Assembly (NCBI GenBank): GCA_019115865.1
Contig: DXCT01000101.1
Location: 107,883-171,882 of the forward strand
Direction: 5' to 3'
Origin: Candidatus Yaniella excrementavium
GTDB lineage: Bacteria > Actinomycetota > Actinomycetes > Actinomycetales > Micrococcaceae
DNA: 64,000 nucleotides
Shown: in pieces, positions 10,373 through 20,136 of the stretch
Layout of the letters: every line of letters begins with the position of its first letter
Numbering within the stretch: the first letter of the stretch is position 1
The notes under the pieces: model-generated
The model's input: the letters and a program-made list of their open reading frames with translations, nothing else
What the model was told of the DNA's origin: nothing
Database searches by the model: none
Position numbers and translations under genes: made by a program

Positions 10373-11439
10373 TGGTTATGGCAGCTGTACAAACAGGGCG
10401 ATACCACCGCTCGTATAAATCAGAACTTCGGCTTTGGAAAACAACACCACAGATTACCCGGATGGTCATACTAGCAATAGTGCTGGTTCTTATACCGCTG
10501 GTGTTTGATAACTATTGGATGGCGCTGGTCAACACCGCGCTCATCGCATCAATCGGTGCAATCGGGCTCAACATTCTGGTGGGATTCACCGGGCAGATTT
10601 CCCTTGGACAAGGCGGGTTCCTGGCCGTTGGTGCGTTCACTTCGGCCATCCTGACAGACCGGATGGGCGTGCCAGTATTCTTTTCCGTTCTTGGCGCTGT
10701 CTTGCTCACTGCAGCAGTGGGCATGATCTTTGGCTTACCTGCCTTGCGACTCAAAGGACTGTATCTGGCCATTGCCACCCTGGCATCGCAAATGGTCATT
10801 ATATTTGTTGTCCGACGCTGGGATTTCCTAACTGAAGGACAGGGCTTTGTCGATGTCAGACGATTAGAAGTCTTTGGATTCAGTATTGAGCGCGCGAACT
10901 TCGAACAACAGTGGTACATGATCTTGTTGGTGATCACGATCTTTGCGGCCTTTATCGCAACCAACATCTTCCGTACCGGCGTGGGCCGCTCATTTATGGC
11001 GGTCCGGGACCAAGACATCGCCGCATCAGCTATTGGAGTCAACCTCACCCGCGCCAAAATCACAGCCTTTGGTGTCTCCAACGGTTTTGTCGGACTCGCA
11101 GGCGCACTCATGGCGCACTACACGGAGATCATTTCCTGGGAACGATTCACGCTTGATGTCTCGATTCAGTATCTGGCGATGATTATCGTTGGCGGTTTAG
11201 GTTCAGTAGCCGGATCGATTTACGGAGCCACGTTTATTACCTTTCTGCCGGTTCTAACACGCATGATGGCTGACGAACTCGGTGGTGTTGCGCCGACCCT
11301 GCGGCAACAGCTCCCAGCGTTTGAACATGCGATTTTCGGTCTGACCATCATCGTGTTCTTGATACTGGAGCCCAAGGGACTCAACAGAATCTGGGAGCGC
11401 ATTAAAGAATATTTCAGGTATTGGCCATTCAGATATTAA
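10372..11439 (+). CDS. Branched-chain-type ABC transporter permease (LivM-like)
   Basis: Multi-TM, ALIASIGAIGLNILVGFTGQISLGQGGFLAVGAF motif; ATG at 10372 overlaps the livH stop. Confidence 0.93.
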   Translation: MVMAAVQTGRYHRSYKSELRLWKTTPQITRMVILAIVLVLIPLVFDNYWMALVNTALIASIGAIGLNILVGFTGQISLGQGGFLAVGAFTSAILTDRMGVPVFFSVLGAVLLTAAVGMIFGLPALRLKGLYLAIATLASQMVIIFVVRRWDFLTEGQGFVDVRRLEVFGFSIERANFEQQWYMILLVITIFAAFIATNIFRTGVGRSFMAVRDQDIAASAIGVNLTRAKITAFGVSNGFVGLAGALMAHYTEIISWERFTLDVSIQYLAMIIVGGLGSVAGSIYGATFITFLPVLTRMMADELGGVAPTLRQQLPAFEHAIFGLTIIVFLILEPKGLNRIWERIKEYFRYWPFRY

Positions 11440-11498
11440 CCCGTTCAACTGCATAGCAACGATGAATCTCTCTCATCCCTACCCTGAAGGATACAACC

Positions 11499-12686
11499 AT
11501 GAAGAACAATCGAAACCTCCAAATCTTTGGTGCGCTCACCGCGGCAGCGCTGATGTTGACCGCTTGTGGCGGTGACGACGGAACCGCAGCCGACTCAGAT
11601 GAACCGATCCGTATCGGTGGCATCATGGACCAGTCTGGAGCCACCGGCGACGTTGGCGCACCATACAGCGAAGGCGTGGTCGCCTATATCGACCATCTGA
11701 ATGCAAATGGTGGAATCAACGGCCGAACGATCGATGCCGACATCAATGACTATGCTTATGAGATCCCGCAAGCTGAAGACCTTTATCGTAGATACGTCAA
11801 TGACGGGGTTGTCGCAGTGATGGGCTGGGGCACAGGCGACACCGAGGCACTGCGCACCAGGGTCGCCAACGACGAGTTACCATTCATTTCAGGTTCCTTC
11901 TCTGAAGAACTTACTGACATTGAAGAGTCACCCTATAACTTCTTGATCGCGCCAACGTACTCCGACCAGATTCGGGTTGCACTGAATCACATTGATCAAG
12001 AAACCGACGGTGAAGCCCGAGTCGCAGTGCTGCACAATGACTCGCCGTTTGGGACATCTCCGGTGGGCGACGGCTCAGACTGGATTGAAGACGAGGGGTT
12101 GGAAATTGACTATTCGTCGCATCCCATCCCGTCTGGCACTACGAACTTCACCGGCTTGCTGAACCAGGTCAGCGATGCTGACTACATTATTGTCCAAGAC
12201 GTTGCTGCGCCTGCTTCTCAGCTCGCGCGGGATATTGAAAGCCAAGGCAGTGACCAGACCATCGTGTGCCTCAACTGGTGCTCTAGTGAATTGCTCGTGA
12301 CTTCGGCAGGCGATGCGGCCGAGGGACACATGATGATCCAACCGGTAGCACCCTTGTCAGCTGAAAAACCAGGCCACGAAGAGATCGTCGAGTACCTCGA
12401 GGAAAATGGTGGCGATACTGAGCAAGTCGTCAGCTATGTCCAAGGCTGGTATGCCATGCACATCATGGCCGAAGGCATTCGTCATACGCTGGATCAGGAG
12501 GAGGATCTAACCGGCGTAAATATTCGCGAATCTCTTGAGACCATGGGTCCGATCGACACAGGCGAAGTCATTGGTGATGGCACCGTTGAATTCGACCCTG
12601 AGTCGCACCGAGGCACCGTCTTCTCTGGGATTTACACGGTCGAAGATGGAGAGATCGTTGAAGTCGAAGCGGGAGTTGAACCATGA
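11499..12686 (+). CDS. ABC transporter substrate-binding lipoprotein (Leu/Ile/Val-binding family)
   Basis: 395 aa; lipobox LTAC followed by GGDDG; PIRIGGIMDQSGATGDVGAPYSEG typical of the periplasmic-binding family. Confidence 0.92.
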   Translation: MKNNRNLQIFGALTAAALMLTACGGDDGTAADSDEPIRIGGIMDQSGATGDVGAPYSEGVVAYIDHLNANGGINGRTIDADINDYAYEIPQAEDLYRRYVNDGVVAVMGWGTGDTEALRTRVANDELPFISGSFSEELTDIEESPYNFLIAPTYSDQIRVALNHIDQETDGEARVAVLHNDSPFGTSPVGDGSDWIEDEGLEIDYSSHPIPSGTTNFTGLLNQVSDADYIIVQDVAAPASQLARDIESQGSDQTIVCLNWCSSELLVTSAGDAAEGHMMIQPVAPLSAEKPGHEEIVEYLEENGGDTEQVVSYVQGWYAMHIMAEGIRHTLDQEEDLTGVNIRESLETMGPIDTGEVIGDGTVEFDPESHRGTVFSGIYTVEDGEIVEVEAGVEP

Positions 12687-13525
12687 TCGCCCAGACGGCA
12701 ACACTAGGCCGACATGCTTGCTCGTCGGCATCGGATAGTCTGCTAGCAATAAACAATATTGAAGTCATCTACGATGATGTGATTCTTGTATTGCGCGGCC
12801 TATCACTGCAAGTCCCCGAAGGAAAAATCGTGGCGCTGCTGGGCTCTAACGGTGCCGGAAAATCCACGACGCTCAAAGCAGCGTCTGGGCTACTGCCCAG
12901 TGAACAAGGGGAAGTCTCCTCCGGAACGATCGTATTTGGCGGCGAAGACATCACCAAGATGGATGCCGCCGAGCGCGTGAAGCGAGGACTGAGTCTCAGT
13001 ATGGAAGGACGCCACGTCTTTCCCCACTTGACGATCGCGGAAAATTTGCAAGCTGGTGCCTATACACAACGCCATACGGCAGAGCTGTTTGACTTTGTGT
13101 ATGAGTTCTTCCCTCGCCTCGCCGAGATGCGATCTCGTGTTGCCGGTTTCCTATCTGGCGGTGAGCAACAAATGCTAGCGATTGGCAGAGCATTAATGGC
13201 TCGGCCAAAGTTGCTTATGCTCGACGAGCCCTCGCTGGGTCTTGCGCCAAAGTTGGTTGAAGAAACCTTCGAAACCATTGCTCGGTTGAACGAGGAGACG
13301 GGCCTTACGGTGTTGGTTGTGGAACAGAACGCTACGGTCGCTTTGGGAGTAGCCCACCACGGGTATCTGATGGAACAAGGCAAAATCATGCTGGAGGACT
13401 CTGCAGCTGCTTTGGCCGAGAACCCCGATGTCAAAGAGTTCTACTTGGGCGTTTCAACCAGTGGCGAAGGGAAAAAGAGCTATCGCGATGTTAAACACTA
13501 TAAACGCCGCAAACGTTGGCTTTGA
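12683..13525 (+). CDS. Branched-chain-type ABC transporter ATP-binding protein (LivF-like)
   Basis: Walker A GSNGAGKST, LSGGEQQMLAIGRALMARPKLLMLDEPSLGLAP; strongly basic C-tail YRDVKHYKRRKRWL; ATGA overlap with upstream gene. Confidence 0.92.
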   Translation: MIAQTATLGRHACSSASDSLLAINNIEVIYDDVILVLRGLSLQVPEGKIVALLGSNGAGKSTTLKAASGLLPSEQGEVSSGTIVFGGEDITKMDAAERVKRGLSLSMEGRHVFPHLTIAENLQAGAYTQRHTAELFDFVYEFFPRLAEMRSRVAGFLSGGEQQMLAIGRALMARPKLLMLDEPSLGLAPKLVEETFETIARLNEETGLTVLVVEQNATVALGVAHHGYLMEQGKIMLEDSAAALAENPDVKEFYLGVSTSGEGKKSYRDVKHYKRRKRWL

Positions 13526-13531
13526 AAGAAG

Positions 13532-14752
13532 GTGGAGGCCATGGGAAATGCATTCCGTGGGTCGGCTACAAGCGACGACGAAGCCAGTGTCGGACTGACA
13601 GATGTATTGCAACATCTCGCGCTTGCTGATCAGTCGCTTGCAGCGCGGCTGGAAGCTGCTGGATTAGATCCGACTCAAATCCAGGACGTGCGGCAACTTG
13701 ATGACGTCGCAATTGAAACGAAGGATGAGCTCGTCGCAGCGCGACAAAGCGGACAAAAACATTGGACTGCCCAACGGGTCTTCCAGTCGCCGGGACCAAT
13801 TTATGAACTACAGCCACCTGGGGAAGATCCCTGGCGGTGGGCCGAAGCGTTGTACAGTGCAGGGCTGCAGCCCGGTGATATTGTCATCAATTGCTTTGGT
13901 TATCATCTCTCACCGGCCGGCGCGATGTTCGATACAGCGATTATCGCAGCGGGAGCAACGGTCTTACCGGCAGGCATTGGGAGCCAACAGTTGCAAGTGC
14001 AAGCGATTCGGGATCTTGGTACTCGCGGGTACGTGGGGTTGCCAAGTTATCTCAAAGCCTTAATTGATGTGGCAGCCGACCAGGGCACTACACCGGCAGA
14101 GTTTCCGATTCGTTATGCCCTGGTGACTGCCGAACCGCTACCTGAGGATTTGCGGCGTGCTCTTGAAGAATGGGTGCCAACCGTTCGCATGGCGTATGGG
14201 TCTGCGGAGGCCGGGCTCATCGCCTACGAGGACGGCATCGAAGCCGGAATGGTCGAAGGTGCAGGGATCGACGTTCAGGTTTGTGATCTTGCCACAGGCG
14301 CTCCCATCACCCAGGGTGAGGGGGAAGTAGTGCTGTCGCTGATTCGCAAAGAGGCGCCGCTGATCCGGTTTGGTACAGGCGACCTCTCTGCTTGGTTGAC
14401 CAATGAACAAGGGCAACAAATGTGTGATGAGCACGGCCGACGACGGCTGGTTGGGGTTCTTGGACGTACCGGCGAAGCCATCAAAGTTCGGGGGATGTTT
14501 TTGCACCCACGGCAGGCTGTGGGCGCATTGGAGGATGTTGCCGGATTGGCAGCGTTCCGTTTCGTCATTACCCGTAGAAATCACCGTGATGAGGTTCGCT
14601 GTGAATATGTAAGTCAGACCGGAGAAGACCTCAGCGAGGTGCTGCATGACCGCATCCGAGATGCGTTGCGCTTCAATGCAGAAGTGCAACAGGTTCAAGA
14701 GCTCCCCGCGGAGTCTTCCTTGCTCGTTGATCAACGGTCCTGGGACACCTAG
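13532..14752 (+). CDS. Phenylacetate-CoA ligase (PaaK)-like AMP-binding protein lacking the canonical P-loop
   Basis: 406 aa; NCFGYHLSPAGAMFDTAIIAAGATVLPAG, MAYGSAEAGLIAYE and GRTGEAIKVRGMFLHPRQ match the PaaK layout; P-loop position reads FQSPGPIYELQPPG. Confidence 0.75.
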   Translation: MEAMGNAFRGSATSDDEASVGLTDVLQHLALADQSLAARLEAAGLDPTQIQDVRQLDDVAIETKDELVAARQSGQKHWTAQRVFQSPGPIYELQPPGEDPWRWAEALYSAGLQPGDIVINCFGYHLSPAGAMFDTAIIAAGATVLPAGIGSQQLQVQAIRDLGTRGYVGLPSYLKALIDVAADQGTTPAEFPIRYALVTAEPLPEDLRRALEEWVPTVRMAYGSAEAGLIAYEDGIEAGMVEGAGIDVQVCDLATGAPITQGEGEVVLSLIRKEAPLIRFGTGDLSAWLTNEQGQQMCDEHGRRRLVGVLGRTGEAIKVRGMFLHPRQAVGALEDVAGLAAFRFVITRRNHRDEVRCEYVSQTGEDLSEVLHDRIRDALRFNAEVQQVQELPAESSLLVDQRSWDT

Positions 14753-14818
14753 ATTGATTAGGTGACACTTCGGCGTCCCTCCGGTTGGCTTCTAGTATGA
14801 GACCTGGCAAGTCTTGGG

Positions 14819-15304
14819 TTAGAGGCCCGGAGGGATGTAGTGTTCCAGACCGTCTTCACGCAATCTGTTCTTCAGGTCTTCAACCAGCCGAGTGTAGTTA
14901 TCCATGATGCGTGCCCGATCCTGCAGTTCTGAAGCAAGGTCTACCGATGACGCTCGGCGTAATTCTTTACGCGTCATGGACAGGGAAGCTGGTTTTCCAC
15001 CGGGAGTATAGACCATTGAAGCCAGGGCATCCACAGTCCGATCTCGGTTTTTCATCACCGTGCCTTCCATCTCCCAACGGAACAGTGTCCGTTCAGAGAT
15101 GCCAAGTTTATGTGCCAGATCGGTTCTGGGAAGGTTCGCAGCTTCTCTGCGTCGCATGATGTCTAATCCGATTGACAGTTCGTCGTCTGGATTTAACTGT
15201 GCTTGCCCTTCACGAGGGTGCATTTTCCTGCGCATTGGGTTTTGCCATCCAAAGATTTTAATGAGTGCATGAGTTGATACTTCAAGTATGCAGGAGGAAA
15301 TCAC
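14819..15304 (-). CDS. Helix-turn-helix (XRE-like) DNA-binding protein
   Basis: 161 aa; IMRRREAANLPRTDLAHKLGISERTLFRWEMEG HTH; actual start could be internal (Met at about 15235). Confidence 0.65.
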   Translation of the reverse strand: MISSCILEVSTHALIKIFGWQNPMRRKMHPREGQAQLNPDDELSIGLDIMRRREAANLPRTDLAHKLGISERTLFRWEMEGTVMKNRDRTVDALASMVYTPGGKPASLSMTRKELRRASSVDLASELQDRARIMDNYTRLVEDLKNRLREDGLEHYIPPGL

Positions 15305-15426
15305 CAGTCACAAGGCTTGAGGAGACCTAAAAGCAGCTAGTCAAAGCAAGGTTGCTGTTGTATTTTGGTTGAGGTTGATCCGCACTGCAGGACGGGTGAA
15401 CGGCAAAGACATGTGCCGGAATAACG

Positions 15427-15502
15427 TGGTGCCCCCGACAGGAATCGAACCTGTGGCCTTCTGCTCCGGAGGCAGACGCTCTATCCCCTGAGCTACGGAG
15501 GC
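15427..15502 (-). tRNA. tRNA-Arg (anticodon CCG), CCA encoded
   Basis: Reverse strand GCCTCCGTAGCTCAGGGGATAGAGCGTCTGCCTCCGGAGCAGAAGGCCACAGGTTCGATTCCTGTCGGGGGCACCA; acceptor pairs GCCTCCG/CGGGGGC, anticodon loop CTCCGGA. Confidence 0.96.
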
Positions 15503-15640
15503 GGGGGTCCCAGAATTGCTCGTGCAGTTCAAGCGGACCCTGAACACCCTACCGCAAATGTCAGCCATGACGAAATATGAGATCTTCCGGGGTAATCAAT
15601 AAGAGGAAACACCGCATTAAAGGTGCCGTGTTAGAACACG

Positions 15641-17329
15641 ATGGCTAAACTTGGTCACGTGAATCCCGAAAAACTTTCTGAAGCTATTGCCCATACACTG
15701 CATACCGCAATAGAAGCCGGTGAGATCCAGTTGCCGGCTGAGGCGGTCCCCGAAGCTCCCAGAGTCGAACGACCAAAGTCGCGCGAGCACGGTGACTGGG
15801 CGACGAATATTGCCATGCAGCTTGGCAAGCAGGCCGGTATGAATCCACGGCAGTTCGCTGAAATTCTGGCGCCTAGACTCCAAGCTTTGGAAGGCGTTGC
15901 ACAGGTTGATATCGCGGGACCGGGCTTCATTAACATCGTGCTTGATGCTGCGGCAGCTGGGGAGCTAGCCCGCACCATCGTCGAGGCAGGTGAGGCATTC
16001 GGCCACAACGATCAGGCGGCCGGCGATGTCGTGAACGTGGAGTTTGTCTCAGCCAATCCCACCGGTCCGCTGCACATCGGTCACACCCGGTGGGCCGCAT
16101 TGGGCGACGCGATCAGTCGACTCCTGCGTGCTTCTGGTGCGCAGGTCACAAATGAGTACTACATTAATGACTATGGTGCCCAGCTCGACGTTTTTGCTTC
16201 TTCGGTATGGTCGAGGATGCACGGCGAAGATGTGCCAGAGGGCGGTTACCCCGGCAAATATATTTTCGAGCTCGCCGACGCTATCAAGGCGGAAGACCCC
16301 AAGATTGCAGAGCAGTCCTTTGCCCAGGCGCTACCTCAGTTGCGTACCAGGGCGTACCAGCTCCAACTTGCCGAAATCAAGCAAACTTTAGACGCGTTTC
16401 AAGTCAACTTTGATGTTTGGTTCTCAGAGGCTGAGCTGCACGAGCACGGCGCCGTTGACGATGCCCTTGAACGGCTTAAAGCACAAGGTCACACGTTTGA
16501 AGAAAACGGTGCGTTTTGGTTGCGTACCACCGATTTCGGGGACGATAAGGACCGAGTGCTAATTAAGGCTGACGGTAAACCCACCTATTTTGCCGGCGAC
16601 GCGGCCTACTACCTGTCGAAAAAAGATCGCGGATTCGACCAAAAGATTTATCTTCTGGGAGCTGACCACCACGGATATGTGAACCGGCTTCGTGCTTTGG
16701 CTGCGTGCGCGGGTGATGACATGGACGCCAATATCGAGATCCTGATCGGTCAGTTGATTTCAGTCGACGGTGCCAAATTGTCGAAGCGCGCTGGCAATAT
16801 TATCGAACTTAAAGACCTCATTGAATGGCTAGGCGTTGACGCGCTGCGCTACTCGTTGGCCCGCTACCCGAATGATTCACCAATTGAAATCGATCCGGAA
16901 TTATTGCGCGCACAAACCAACGATAACCCGGTGTTCTATGTCCAGTACGCCCATGCTCGCTCCTGCTCAGCGGCTCGCACCGCCGAAGCTCAGGGTGTGC
17001 TGCGAGACCCAGCTACATTTGATGCCTCGGCGTTGAACCAGCCAACAGAAGAAGAGCTGTTATCTAAATTGGCGCAGTTCCCGTCCATTGTTGGCAGTGC
17101 CGCAAAACTGCGTCAACCGCACCGGTTAGCCCGTCACCTGGAATCTATCGCTGCCGCCTACCACGCCTGGTATGCTGCGGCTCGCATCGTGCCGGCACCG
17201 AACCAAGATGGCACCAAACCAGAACCACAAACCGTCAACTACTCCCGTCGTTGGCTCAACGATGCCACGACTCAGGTCCTCGCAAATGGTCTAGGACTGC
17301 TGGGAGTGTCAGCACCGGAGAAAATGTAA
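15641..17329 (+). CDS. argS: Arginyl-tRNA synthetase
   Basis: 562 aa; NVEFVSANPTGPLHIGHTRWAALGDAI (HIGH motif), ISVDGAKLSKRAGN. Confidence 0.97.
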   Translation: MAKLGHVNPEKLSEAIAHTLHTAIEAGEIQLPAEAVPEAPRVERPKSREHGDWATNIAMQLGKQAGMNPRQFAEILAPRLQALEGVAQVDIAGPGFINIVLDAAAAGELARTIVEAGEAFGHNDQAAGDVVNVEFVSANPTGPLHIGHTRWAALGDAISRLLRASGAQVTNEYYINDYGAQLDVFASSVWSRMHGEDVPEGGYPGKYIFELADAIKAEDPKIAEQSFAQALPQLRTRAYQLQLAEIKQTLDAFQVNFDVWFSEAELHEHGAVDDALERLKAQGHTFEENGAFWLRTTDFGDDKDRVLIKADGKPTYFAGDAAYYLSKKDRGFDQKIYLLGADHHGYVNRLRALAACAGDDMDANIEILIGQLISVDGAKLSKRAGNIIELKDLIEWLGVDALRYSLARYPNDSPIEIDPELLRAQTNDNPVFYVQYAHARSCSAARTAEAQGVLRDPATFDASALNQPTEEELLSKLAQFPSIVGSAAKLRQPHRLARHLESIAAAYHAWYAAARIVPAPNQDGTKPEPQTVNYSRRWLNDATTQVLANGLGLLGVSAPEKM

Positions 17330-18741
17330 TGAAATCACCTCTTGCCCCAGCATGGTTGTCCCTTCCAGAAGACACTGCGGCACTTGATCCCACGATTTTC
17401 TCCACCGGCGTGGACCGCCAGGCCGGCGAAGTGTCCGTCCAGGGGCTTGGTGTTACTGAACTCGTCGAACAGTTCGGTAGTCCGCTGTGGGTCTTGGATG
17501 AAAACGATTTTCGCTTTCGAGCACGGCAGTACGTTGATGCCTTCAATACTGCATTTGCGCCACTTTGCGGGGCAGTGGATGTCTTTTATGCCTCCAAGGC
17601 ACTCCTGACAGTGCAGGTTGCCCAATGGGTCAAAGAAGAAGGCCTGTTCATCGATACGGCCTCTGGTGGCGAACTGGCTGTTGCCTTACGTGCCGGTTCG
17701 GATCCAGCAAAGATCGGTTTGCACGGCAATAATAAATCTGATGCCGAGTTACAGACCGCTATTTCCAAAAAAATTGGACGGATCGTTGTCGACTCGTTGT
17801 CTGAGTTGTACCGCGTGGAACATCTTGCCGAACAGCTCCAGGTGCGAGCCAATGTGATGCTGCGCTTGACTCCTGGCGTCGATGCCTCGACACACCAGCA
17901 CATTGCCACCGCACACGAGGATCAGAAGTTTGGGCTGTCGATGACACCGGCACCGGACGAAGATACTTCGGTTGCTTATCAAGCCGTGCACTGGGCTGCG
18001 GCAGCCCAGCATATAGATCTGGTTGGCTTACATTCGCATATCGGTAGCCAAATCTTTGATTCCCAAGGTTTCGAAACGGCCGCAACGCGGATGCTGGAAT
18101 TTATCGCGACCATTGATGCCGAGGGAATCCACGTGGCCGAGCTAGATATCGGTGGTGGTTACGGTATCGCCTATACCGAGGCTGATGACCCGGTTGGCCC
18201 AGAAGTCATTGCCACGAATCTTGCCCACCATATCGCCGAAGAGACAACTCGACTGGGCGTGGCATGTCCACGTATTTCTATTGAACCTGGTCGGTCGATC
18301 GCCGGCCCAGCAGGTATGACGATATACACCGTTGGAACCACCAAAACCGTATGGGTTGAACACGATGGACAGCACCATCCACGACGCTATGTCGCCGTCG
18401 ATGGTGGCATGTCTGACAATCCTCGACCGGTGCTCTACGACGCCGATTACACTGCCGTGCTGGCGAACCGGGTGAGCGATGCTGAGCCGGCGTTTTCAAG
18501 GGTGGTAGGTAAGCACTGTGAATCCGGCGACATCGTGGTCAACACGGTGTATCTGCCCGAAGATACCGATCAGGGTGACCTCGTTGTTGTGCCGGCCACC
18601 GGAGCATATGGTCATGCGATGAGCTCCAACTACAACTTACTGGCTCGTCCCGCCATCGTCGCGGTCAAAGACGGTGCCGCTCGAGAAATCATTCGGCGGG
18701 AGACCTACGACGATTTATTTGCGCGCGAGGTCGATTTGTAA
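17329..18741 (+). CDS. lysA: Diaminopimelate decarboxylase
   Basis: PLP fold-III decarboxylase: VDVFYASKALLT, HSHIGSQIFD, ELDIGGGYGIAY, CESGD; start ATG at 17329 overlapping the argS stop rather than track start 17251. Confidence 0.96.
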   Translation: MKSPLAPAWLSLPEDTAALDPTIFSTGVDRQAGEVSVQGLGVTELVEQFGSPLWVLDENDFRFRARQYVDAFNTAFAPLCGAVDVFYASKALLTVQVAQWVKEEGLFIDTASGGELAVALRAGSDPAKIGLHGNNKSDAELQTAISKKIGRIVVDSLSELYRVEHLAEQLQVRANVMLRLTPGVDASTHQHIATAHEDQKFGLSMTPAPDEDTSVAYQAVHWAAAAQHIDLVGLHSHIGSQIFDSQGFETAATRMLEFIATIDAEGIHVAELDIGGGYGIAYTEADDPVGPEVIATNLAHHIAEETTRLGVACPRISIEPGRSIAGPAGMTIYTVGTTKTVWVEHDGQHHPRRYVAVDGGMSDNPRPVLYDADYTAVLANRVSDAEPAFSRVVGKHCESGDIVVNTVYLPEDTDQGDLVVVPATGAYGHAMSSNYNLLARPAIVAVKDGAAREIIRRETYDDLFAREVDL

Positions 18742-18817
18742 CGCTGTTACACGGACTGGACTACAATAACCACACGGCGACCTACATTCCCACTTTCAAA
18801 GTTCTACTCGGAGGACC

Positions 18818-20134
18818 ATGACGATTGCATCTGATACCCCAGCACTGAAGATCGCGCTGTTGGGCGGTGGAACTGTTGGATCACAGGTCGCTCGAATTCT
18901 TACCGAAGACGCCGAATCACTCACCGAACGTCTCGGTGCACAACTGCAGCTCACACGTATTCTGGTGCGCAATCCCAACGCAACTCGCGACTATCAGCTA
19001 CCCACCGAATATTACAGTGACGACGCTGAGGAAGTGCTAGAGGGCGCAGATATTGTCGTCGAGCTCATGGGCGGAGTTGAGCGTACCCGCGAACTCGTGC
19101 TGCAGGCCATTGCGCAGGGATCCAACGTCGTCACCGGTAACAAGGCACTTCTTGCCACCCACGGTAATGAACTCTATGAAGCTGCGGCTAATGCCGGGGT
19201 CCAACTATCGTTTGAAGCGTCTGTAGCCGGGGGCATCCCGATTCTTCGACCGCTGCGCGATTCGTTGTCCGGCGATAAAGTCACTCGGATCATGGGTATT
19301 GTCAACGGTACGACTAACTATATCCTTGATCAGATGGACACCACCGGTGCCTATTTCAACGATGCCTTAGCTGAGGCCCAGCGCCTTGGTTTCGCGGAGG
19401 CAGATCCCAGCGCTGACGTGGATGGCGACGATGCGGCAGCGAAGATTGCCATTCTTGCACGCCTGGCCTTTCATGCACCATTCTCACTGGACGAAGTGTA
19501 CACGCAGGGTATCGGAGAAATCTCTGCAATGGACCACAAAGTCGCTGCAGCGGCCGGTTACATCATCAAATTGTTAGCTATTGCCGAAGAACTCGATGAT
19601 TCCAACGGTGTCGTACTGCGCGTACACCCAACGTTGCTACCGCGTGAACACCCGCTCGCCAGCGTGCGTGGAGCATATAACGCGGTATTCGTTGAAGCAG
19701 AAAACGCTCAAGAGCTCATGTTCTATGGGCCAGGCGCCGGTGGGCCGCCTACCGCATCCGCCGTCATGGGCGATGTCATGTCGATTGCCAAACGTAAATT
19801 GCGTGGTGGCCCCGGACGTACCCACACCGCGCGTCGTGCACTACAAGCCCTCGATATTGGTGAATCTATTACACGGTATATGGTCGTCATCCGCGCGGCT
19901 GATGCATCAGGTGTGCTCGCTAAGGTAGCGGGTAGTTTCGCCGAACACCAGGTGTCCATCAAATCCATGAATCAGACCGTTGATGAAGCATCGAATGAGG
20001 AAGACAAGACCGCCCTGCTGGCATTTATCACCCACCGAGCCAAAGAATCGCAACTGGCGCAGACCCTCAAGGCCACAGAAGCGTTGGAAGAAGTCCGTGA
20101 AGTGCTGTCCGTCATGCGGGTAGAAGGTAAGTAA
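18818..20134 (+). CDS. hom: Homoserine dehydrogenase
   Basis: 438 aa; KIALLGGGTVGSQVARIL, GIVNGTTNYILDQM, GFAEADPSADVDGDDAAAKIAILA, C-terminal ACT domain. Confidence 0.97.
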   Translation: MTIASDTPALKIALLGGGTVGSQVARILTEDAESLTERLGAQLQLTRILVRNPNATRDYQLPTEYYSDDAEEVLEGADIVVELMGGVERTRELVLQAIAQGSNVVTGNKALLATHGNELYEAAANAGVQLSFEASVAGGIPILRPLRDSLSGDKVTRIMGIVNGTTNYILDQMDTTGAYFNDALAEAQRLGFAEADPSADVDGDDAAAKIAILARLAFHAPFSLDEVYTQGIGEISAMDHKVAAAAGYIIKLLAIAEELDDSNGVVLRVHPTLLPREHPLASVRGAYNAVFVEAENAQELMFYGPGAGGPPTASAVMGDVMSIAKRKLRGGPGRTHTARRALQALDIGESITRYMVVIRAADASGVLAKVAGSFAEHQVSIKSMNQTVDEASNEEDKTALLAFITHRAKESQLAQTLKATEALEEVREVLSVMRVEGK

Positions 20135-20136
20135 TT

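Noticed and set aside
15341-15568. 75-aa minus-strand ORF
   Set aside because: Spans the tRNA-Arg gene; peptide VAQGIERLPPEQKATGSIPVGG is the familiar translation of a tRNA.
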